From the NCBI GenBank assembly GCA_900321595.1, contig ONWP01000056.1:1-8219 (forward strand): a stretch of 8,219 nucleotides of DNA. The letters are read 5' to 3'. How positions within the stretch are numbered: position 1 is the stretch's first letter; each line of letters starts with the position of its first letter. Shown one piece after another: positions 1-7,100 of this stretch. This DNA comes from an uncultured Eubacteriales bacterium. GTDB lineage: Bacteria; Bacillota; Clostridia; Oscillospirales; Acutalibacteraceae. The notes beneath the pieces were generated by a model, which was not told where the DNA came from, ran no database searches, and saw only the letters and a program-made list of their open reading frames with translations. A program made the position numbers and the translations under genes.

Positions 1-501
1 GAAAATGCCTGCGTCGCGATCGACGCCGCCACGGACACCGCCGCGATCAGCGTGATACGTTCCGCGACGATAGCCTTGATCAACGAGCTCAAGACCGACG
101 CGCAGCTCACCGCCGAAGAAAAAGCCGCCGCAGATCAGGCTGCAGCCGACGAAGTCGCCGCCCTGATCGACGCCATCGGCGAGGTTTCCTACACCGACGA
201 GAGCAAGGCGAAGATCGACGAAGCAAAAGCCGCTTACGACGCGCTGACCGACGATCAGAAAGCCCTTGTGGAGAACGTCGACGTCCTGACCGCCGCCGAG
301 GCGAAATATGACGAGCTGAAAGCCGCCGCCGAAACGCCCGACGAGCCCGCTGACGAGCCTTCGGATCCCACCGGGGGGACACCCTGCGTATACTGCGGCG
401 AGTATCACGACGGCGGCCTTTTGGACAAGCTGATCATTGTGCTCCACGGCTTCCTTGCCTACTTCCGCGCATTTTTCGCTCTGTTCGGCGTGAATCAGTA
501 A
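1..501 (+). CDS. Surface protein with helical repeats and a CxxCGxxH hydrophobic tail (5'-truncated)
   Basis: The frame is open from base 1 to the TAA at 499-501, so these are the last 166 residues of a longer protein. A GTG at 52 is in frame, but coding-like sequence continues upstream of it, so it is not taken as the start. Visible parts, numbered from base 1, are: Ala/Asp/Glu/Lys-rich helices (about 1-45); a three-helix-like module (about 47-114) with the cores YTDESKAKIDEAK and LTDDQKALV, a type repeated in many clostridial wall and S-layer-like proteins; a Pro/Asp/Glu spacer (about 115-125); and a C-terminal tail. The tail starts with C129-x2-C132-G-x2-H136 and continues with about 30 hydrophobic and aromatic residues ending FFALFGVNQ. 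No LPxTG sorting signal is present. By inference this is an exported, surface-held protein. Its N-terminal function cannot be seen. Codons are strongly GC-rich at third positions, matching the large gene opposite. Confidence 0.88.
   Translation, partial: ENACVAIDAATDTAAISVIRSATIALINELKTDAQLTAEEKAAADQAAADEVAALIDAIGEVSYTDESKAKIDEAKAAYDALTDDQKALVENVDVLTAAEAKYDELKAAAETPDEPADEPSDPTGGTPCVYCGEYHDGGLLDKLIIVLHGFLAYFRAFFALFGVNQ
385..498 (+). other. C-terminal CxxCGxxH + aromatic/amphipathic tail
   Basis: The last 38 residues of the truncated gene begin with a CxxC pair, then G-x2-H, then alternating Leu/Ile/Phe/Tyr with few charges, and end about two residues after a final LFG. Similar tails (CxxCGxxH followed by a short Phe-rich helix) recur at the extreme C-termini of otherwise unrelated exported Clostridia proteins. 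That statement is from memory, not from a search. The arrangement after a low-complexity spacer suggests a modular sorting or membrane-association signal. The Cys/Cys/His cluster could bind metal or be modified. The function is inferred. Confidence 0.6.
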
Positions 502-556
502 CTGCCGGTCAGCGGTCGGAGGAACGTATAACACACTTTCCTTTGACACGGATCAT

Positions 557-591
557 ACAGCCCTCCGCGGTTGCGCGGGGGACTGTTTTTT
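557..591 (+). terminator. Rho-independent terminator of the upstream + strand gene
   Basis: A 13-position stem has a left arm at 557-569 and a right arm at 574-586, closed by a GTTG loop. It contains one C·A mismatch and one G·U pair and is otherwise fully paired, and it is followed by six T at 586-591. It starts 55 bases after the stop codon at 499-501, the expected place for the end of that transcript. There is no A-run on the left side, so it should work in the + direction only. Confidence 0.85.
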
Positions 592-1065
592 CGGTCTCTT
601 TTCGTTCCCGGCTCCATAGGCTTTCCAAAGCGCTTTATTTCTGTTTTCATGGCGTCGTTCCCGGCGCTGTCATACACACATCCGGCAATTGATGATATGA
701 AATCCGCGTCAAGATATCCGCTGCATCTTTCTCGTTCACATCCCGGTGTATCCTCTTGCTGATTCTGTATACTGCCGTTTTGCGATGGATCGATTGCCGG
801 CTGCAAGAGCGGTATCGAATAATGCTGTTCTGTCTGTTGTTGCCCCGGACGTCGATAATAGTTTCCTTTTTCGGCCCGTCATCCGCGTCAACCGTTTCCG
901 GCTGTAACCTGCCGTCCCGCATCACCCTGCCCGTGGGGTAATACGGCTCCCCGATCAACTCATATTCCCAACCATTCCGTTCGTCAGTCAAAATCTTTTC
1001 CATTTTTAGTAATTCTCCGATATAAATTGAATTTGTCCCGTCATTCAATCATTCCGGCTGATTAC
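592..1065. other. Convergent intergenic stretch with no well-supported gene
   Basis: This interval lies between the two terminators of the convergent flanking genes. It is visibly less GC-rich than either gene, and its frames show no strong coding bias. Apart from the weak minus-strand frame at 647-1003, the open frames here overlap one another in opposing directions and resemble no family I recognise. An 11-base direct repeat (ATCCGCGTCAA) occurs at 702-712 and 881-891. No RNA gene, insertion-sequence ends or target-site duplication were seen. The stretch may be the eroded remnant of a former gene. Confidence 0.45.
647..1003 (-). CDS. Small hypothetical protein, possibly a gene fragment
   Basis: This is a 118-residue frame starting MEKILTDERNGWEYEL. 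The ATG at 1003-1001 is preferred because GGAG lies 11 bases upstream (1018-1015). An in-frame ATG 15 codons earlier (1048) has no convincing ribosome binding site. The first 35 or so residues (containing YELIGEPYYPTG) look like an ordinary soluble protein, but the rest becomes rich in Arg, Ser, His and Ile and looks low in structure. This could mean an early frameshift or a random extension. The N-terminal style faintly recalls TnpV-type small proteins of clostridial transposons, but the conserved TnpV body is not recognisable, so no name is given. It uses TTA and TCA codons, which the neighbouring large gene avoids almost completely. It has no terminator of its own. It may be a relic. Confidence 0.35.
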   Translation of the reverse strand: MEKILTDERNGWEYELIGEPYYPTGRVMRDGRLQPETVDADDGPKKETIIDVRGNNRQNSIIRYRSCSRQSIHRKTAVYRISKRIHRDVNEKDAADILTRISYHQLPDVCMTAPGTTP

Positions 1066-1123
1066 AAAAACCGAAGGGAGACACAACTTCCTTACGTCGT
1101 GTCTCTCTTCGGATCGTTTTTTT
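1066..1123. terminator. Bidirectional intrinsic terminator
   Basis: The arms CCGAAGGGAGACAC (1071-1084) and GTGTCTCTCTTCGG (1099-1112) form a 14-bp stem with one G·U pair and a 14-base loop. On the minus strand the hairpin is followed by five T (the A-run at 1066-1070) and starts 22 bases after the stop codon of the large gene, so it ends that transcript. On the plus strand there is a seven-T run at 1117-1123, so it would also stop leftward-origin transcription from running antisense into the large gene. Confidence 0.9.
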
Positions 1124-1134
1124 GTTCGTGCAGC

Positions 1135-4100
1135 TCAGATCTCTGTTTCCAGCTTCGCGCTGTAGCGCAGGATCTTGCGCGCCTCGCCCGCGAGCAGCTT
1201 GCCGTCGCCGTTGAGGTCGCAGTTGATAAAGCCCTGTCCCTCGAGCGTTTCGAGCTTCGCGGAGGCCCGCAGAACCAGACGCGCGTCGTTCGCGAGCACC
1301 TTGCCGTCCAGATTCGCGTCGCCGCGCAGCCCGTCGGGCTTCGGCGGCGTGACGGTCTCGCCGCAGACGTCGCACTTGCCGTCCCTGTCGTCGTCCTTAT
1401 GCCCCGTCGCCGGGATCGCCTCCTGCGCCGTCAGCGTTTCGCCGCAGACCGCGCACTTCACGCCGTCCGTGCGGCCCGCTTCGGTGCAGGACGCGGCCTT
1501 GCCGGGGACCGTTTCGGGGATGTGGCCGGTCTCGGGGATCGCGAGCAGCGACTCCGCGGTGGCGTACTCGCCGGCCTCGTCCAGGAAGATATTCGAGCAG
1601 GTTTCGCACTTGTAATGCGCCGCGCGGCCCGCCTCAGCGCAGGTCGCCGCCCTGCCGGGTACGTACACGGTGCTGTGCGGGCGCTTCGCCCACGCCGGGT
1701 CGTCCGGGGCGAGCTTCGGCTTCGTGGAGACGCCGCACCGGCTGCACCGCTCATAGGCGGGCGAACCGGCCTCGGTGCAGGTCGGCTGCTGTTCGGCGTA
1801 GACCGTCCAGTCGTGGCCGAGCGCGGGGATCGCCTCGAAGTTGTTCCAGCCGCATTTCAGGCAGACGCTGTACGCGCTCCAGCCGTCCTCGGTGCAGGTC
1901 GCCGCATTGCCGCCGTAGGGCATGATCTGGTGCCGGCCGGGCTCCGCGGTGAAGGTGCGCGTCCGGTCGATGTGACCGCAGGCGCAGCTCATGTAATAGG
2001 TCGCGCCGGTCTCGCAGTCGCCGGAGACGAGGCAGGCGGCCTTCGTCTCACGCTTTTCCGCCGTGTGCTGCGCTTCGAGCCGCAGCCAGTCGCTCTCCAC
2101 GCCGTTGCCCGGCGTCGCGACGTCGATCCATTTGTCGCGGGTGACCGCGGTCTCGGTCCCTTCGCCCTGATAGAACTTCAGGTCATGGACCGCGTCCGTG
2201 AAGTCGAAGGTGATCGCCTTGTCGTCGACGAGCGTGTCCTTGCGGCCTCCGTCGGTCATGCGCGTGCGGAAGACGATATCGCCGTTTTTATAGGAGACGA
2301 CCGGCGCGTTGACCGGCGGTCCCGTGAAGCCCCGCACGTCGATGAACGTGAGCGTGCCGGAGCCCTCGAGCCGGACGGTCTTATCCCCGATCGACAGCCC
2401 GCGGGCATACCCCGCGCCGTTTTCGGTCAGCGTCAGATCGCCGTCGCCGGTGATCGTCAGATTGCCGTTCGTCCGGACGCAGGCGTTGTTGTTCGCGTCG
2501 CTCGAGGAGCGCTTGACGATCTTGTTGTTCCCGACGAGCTCGAGCGTCAGATCGTCCTCCGCGAAGATCGCCGCGTAGTCGTAGTAGAGGTCGTACCCGT
2601 CGAGATGATATGTCTTCGCCACGGCGCCGGCGGTGTCGAGCGTCAGGTCTTTGATCGTCAGCGTCTTCGACGCCGCGTCATAGTGCCAGCCGTCCCGGAC
2701 GAGATCGCCGGGGTCGGCGCTCGTCGCCTCGCGCCGGCCGACCCACACGCCGTAGCCTTCGCCCCGTGCGGTGCGGAAGGGCACGACCGTCACGGGCGTG
2801 CCGAGGCCCTGCCGGCAGTAGAGGACATACGCCGTATCGCTCGTGAGGCCCGTAAAATAGGTCTGCGTCGACCAGATCTCTCCGTCGAGGGAGTAGAGGA
2901 CCGCTCTTTCCGGCGGATCGATGCGAAGCGTCGTGAGACCCGCGGTCAGCGCGCCCGGATCGACGGGCGCCGTGTTCACCGTGACCGCGTCGCCCTGTCC
3001 GAAGCCGTACAGCGCGCCGTCCCGCGCCGAGAAGCTGACCTTCTCGCCCGCGCCGGTCTCGGCGCCGGTGACAAGCGAGCCTTCGGGCAGCTCGAGCCTG
3101 TCGCCCTCGGTGTATGCGCCGCTCCAAATGACGCTGCCGTCCGCGTTTTTGACCGTCGCCGTGCCGGATCTCGGGTCTTCGGTCTCCGGCGGCGTCACGG
3201 CGGGCTTCTCGGAGGCTTTTTCATAGATGTAACGGGAGACGGAGAACGGTTCGAGCACCTCCGCCTGGCCGTCGCCGTTCAGGTCGAACTCCGCGGTCAT
3301 GAAGAAGCTCGTGCCGTAGGACCAGTCGCTCTTTTTGCGCGCGACGAACGCGTTTTCCGCCGTGTCGACCTCGTAATTCGTGGAGTATTCGTCCGCCTGC
3401 GCGATCAGGGACACCGTGCCGGACGGGTCGATCAGCAGGTCGTCGGCACGGACCGAGTCGCCGACGGCGATCTGGAAGTCCGCAATGTCGTAATCGGGCC
3501 GCAGGCCGAGCGCCATGCCTTCCGTCAGATCCAGCACGCCGGAGAGGTCGACCTCCGTGTAGTATTTTTCACGCTTCGTGACCGTCTCGACGGGTTTGCC
3601 GTTGGCGATGACCTCCACGTTCGGGCCGAAGGTGATCGTCGTCCCCGCCGGGGTCGAGATCCGCGCCTTGAAGCCGCTGTGGACGCCGCGGGTCAGCACC
3701 TGCAGATCGCCCAGCTCGCGCCAGCCGAGCACGTTGAGCACGCCCTTCGCGCCGGGATCGTAGGCGATCGAGGCCTCGACGGGGTTCTCCCGGTAGCCGA
3801 CGTCGCAGTTCGCCGTGATCGAGGCGAGGTAGTCCTCGATGCGCGTGCCCTCCGGCACGGATTCGGGGAACGTGAGATAGATCTTGTCGATGACGCCGAC
3901 GTTCGCGCCCTTGACCGCGCCGAACGTGTAGACGCACTCATAGCGGTCCGCCGCGTCGTTCACCGAGAAGTGCCGGTAGAAGTAGGGCTTTTCCTCGAGC
4001 TTCTCGGCGCTGCCGTCAGCCTTTGTCAGCTCGGCGGCGCAGGCGACCGGATACCGCGGGAACCTGCCGAACGCGTCCGCGGTCAGCACCACGTGCGCGT

Positions 4101-7100
4101 CGTAGTAGGAGAATTCGTCCGGCGTTTCGTCGGATTTGACCCGGTAGCCGGTCGCGCCGTGCGTCCAGTAGACCTCGGCCTTGAGGCAGCTGTCGTCGGG
4201 CAGGACGACGCTGTCGTCGAAGGGCTTGCCCTTTTCCGGTGCGTCGAGGCCGGAGAACGCGACCGCCGTGATGTTCTTCTGCACGGTCACGGTCAGCTGC
4301 GGCTTCTTGCCGTCGGGGCTGTCGAGGGTGATGACGCATTCGCCCGGCTTGCCGGTCAGCGTCAGCACGCCGTCGCGCGTCAGCGTGGCGACCCCGGCGT
4401 TCGTCGCCGTGAAATTCGTGCCCTCGTAATAGGTCGGCGCTTTGGTCGGGCTCGCCGGCACGGTGCGCACCCGCGTCGACGTCGGGCCGGGATTCGGCGA
4501 GACGAAGGTCAGCGACGAGACCGGGAAGGCGAAGGACTCCGCCTCGGTGTCGATGATCATCGATCCGCCGCGCAGGGCGTAGCCCCGCTTGCCGCCGAGC
4601 ACGCCCTGCGTCGGGCCGCGGTCGAGATTGGTGCAGACGATCGCCTCCGTGTCGACGCTCCGGTACGGGCACTTGCCGTCCGGATAGAAATCGGTCGGGA
4701 ACTTCGCCGTGGGCAGCGGCTCGCCCTGCTTCACCTTGAGGCCGGAGAAGTGCTTCATCCCGCCGCCGGCGCGGTAGTACACGTCGGTGACGTACTCGTC
4801 GTCCTCAAGGCCGGAAAGATTCTTGATGAGCAGCGTCGTCGGCCGCTGATTCGAGATGAAGGACCAGTCGCGCTGCTGCCGCACCTCGCCGGTGACGGGC
4901 TCGAACGTGCGGGGCACCTCGACCGGATGGGTGTAGAAGGTCTGCAGCCGGTCGTACTCCTTCTGCCACGCCTCGGTGCAGTTGACCACGATCGCCTTGC
5001 AGTAGATCTGCTTGCCCGCGAGCTCCTTCGGGATGTAGCAGGAATCCGTGCCCGTGGCGTAGGGATTGTTGTTGGGGATCGAGCTGTCCTTGTTCGGGTC
5101 GATGTTGAGCATGCCCGTGGCGGTCGTCATCTCGTGGGTGTAGGCGTGCAGCATCGTCGCGTTCCACTGCATCTGATCCTTCGGCAGACCGTTGGACCCG
5201 TAGGTCGACGCCAGCGGATCGGCCGGGTTGACCGTGTTGACGTAGGTCTTGCCGTCCTTGCCGACGTTCCAGTACTCGTAGGTGTGGGTCTCCTTGCCGA
5301 CCTCGGTGCCCATGTACACGTTGTCGGTGCCGGCGATGAGCTTGTCCGGGCCGTCCGGCACGACCTCGTACCACTGGTAGTACACGTCGAAGATCTTGTC
5401 GCCGTTGAAGTCCACCTTGCCGGCGTGTCCGTTGACGATCTCCACGCGGGCGACCTCGCCGGCGGCGGGCGTGACCTGCCACTGCAGCGCGGTGTAGTCG
5501 TCCTGCTTGGTGGGCAGCCCCACGTCCTTGAGCTCGTCGATGTTGTAGCAGCGGAACAGGATGGAGCTGGTCGCCGTCGCGACGGGCAGCTTGCCGGAAT
5601 AATCGCTCCTGGCGCCGCTGTAGTCGTAGCAGAGCGTTTCCTCGACGGTCAGCTCGATGCGGTACATCTCGCCCGAGCGGTAGCCCTTATAGCCGCTGAC
5701 CTTATTCTTCATGTAGGTTTCCAGCGCCTTGAGAGGCAGCTTGCACTGCAGGTCGTCCACACGGCTGCCGCGTTCGATGACGACGAGCGGGTCGCCGATA
5801 TTCTTGCGCGTCAGCGGATCGACCAGATAGACCTTGTAGCGGAAGCGCTTCATGTTCATCAGGTAGTTGAACGACTCCTGCCGGAAGGTGAGCGTGTCGT
5901 CATAGCACATCGACCGGAGGATGTTCCAGTCCTCTTCGTTGAAGTTCTGCTGGCGGAACTCCTCGCGCACGCCGGTGGTGCGCTTGACGCCGGACATGGT
6001 CCAGCTGCCGTAGGCGAAGCCGCCCAGGGGGTCGTTCTTCGCGCTGACCGGGGTGTTGTAGTACCAGACGGCGCTGGTGTCGATATCCGACCCGTCGGAC
6101 TTCGTCGCCGCAAGCTCGGGGATCACGTAGTAGTTGCCGGTGTTGATGCTGTTGAGCGGGAAGGAGAAGACCTTCTCGGTCTGGTTGAACGCGCCGGTGC
6201 GGTCGTTCTCCTTGTCGCTGGTCCAGGGGGTCGCCTGGTCGGCGTTTTTGGCGGTCCACTTCGTGCGCAGGCTCAGCGAATGGGTCGTGTTGGACTTCGC
6301 CTCGTTCGGGCGCACGCGCAGGAACCGCTTGTAGCGAAGCTCCAGATCGGAGCAGAACAGGCGGTAGTGGTAGACCTCGTCGTCCGGGCCCTTGTGCTCG
6401 TCCATAAGAACCAGCGCGCCGTCGCCGTAGCTGTCGTTGATCTGGATGCGCCCGTCGCGGATCAGGTCCTCGCCGAAGGATCGGACGCCCAGGTTCACTC
6501 CGCCGGGCGTGCCGGGGAATTTCGTGTGCTTGTTGTCGTCGTCGCCGACGGCGCACATCATGTACTCGTAGTAGCAGAAGAAGTCGCCGCCGCGCACCTG
6601 CACGTTGCCGGTGTCCACGGGCTCGGTCCCGTTGAAGTCAAACGCCTCGAGGTTGTTCGTCTCGCTGGGCTCCAGCGTCACGGTGACCTCCTTGATCGTG
6701 CCGTCCGTATCGCGCTCGGTCTGCTTGCGGGTCTGCAGGGAGTTCGCCCGGGTCGTGTTGAAGACGTTCGCGCCGGCCCGCGCGGTGAACGTGCCGCCGT
6801 AGATGTAGACGAGGCCGCCGTTGTAGCGCCCGGCCTTCTGGTTGTAATCGCCCTGGGTGACCTCGATGACCGCGTTGCGCGTGTGGGGCGTGGAGCCGTA
6901 GCCGGTGAAATCGCCGCCGTAGCAGACGAAGGTGCCGGTGCTGCCCACGTGGACGCAGGTGCCCAGGATCACCTCGGTCACGCGGGACTTCTCGTTCTGG
7001 CCGATCATGCCGGCGATGCCGTCGATCAGCTTGAACACGCCGCCGACCATGCCGCCGATGCCCTTCTCGTTCACCACGGCGTCAGTGACGTCCTTGCGGG

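Noticed and set aside
495..806. Minus-strand frame of about 103 codons running into the first gene's 3' end
   Set aside because: It reads straight through the terminator hairpin at 557-591 and has an unstructured composition, so it is best explained as chance.
702..891. 11-base direct repeats as possible attachment sites or insertion-sequence ends
   Set aside because: The two copies are short, have no inverted repeats around them and flank no transposase or integrase. Coincidence or decay is as likely.
756..941. Small plus-strand frame with a hydrophobic stretch in the intergenic region
   Set aside because: It overlaps the minus-strand frame at 647-1003, has no ribosome binding site that I can see, and shows no protein-like pattern beyond chance hydrophobicity.
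1017..1040. Possible promoter TTGAAT/TATATC on the minus strand upstream of the small frame
   Set aside because: Only a loose match, and it would place the transcript start almost on the ribosome binding site. Not supportable.
1357..2034. Cys-rich array as a DNA-level tandem repeat or CRISPR-like array
   Set aside because: The repetition is at the protein level with divergent codons and variable unit length. There are no constant DNA repeats with spacers.
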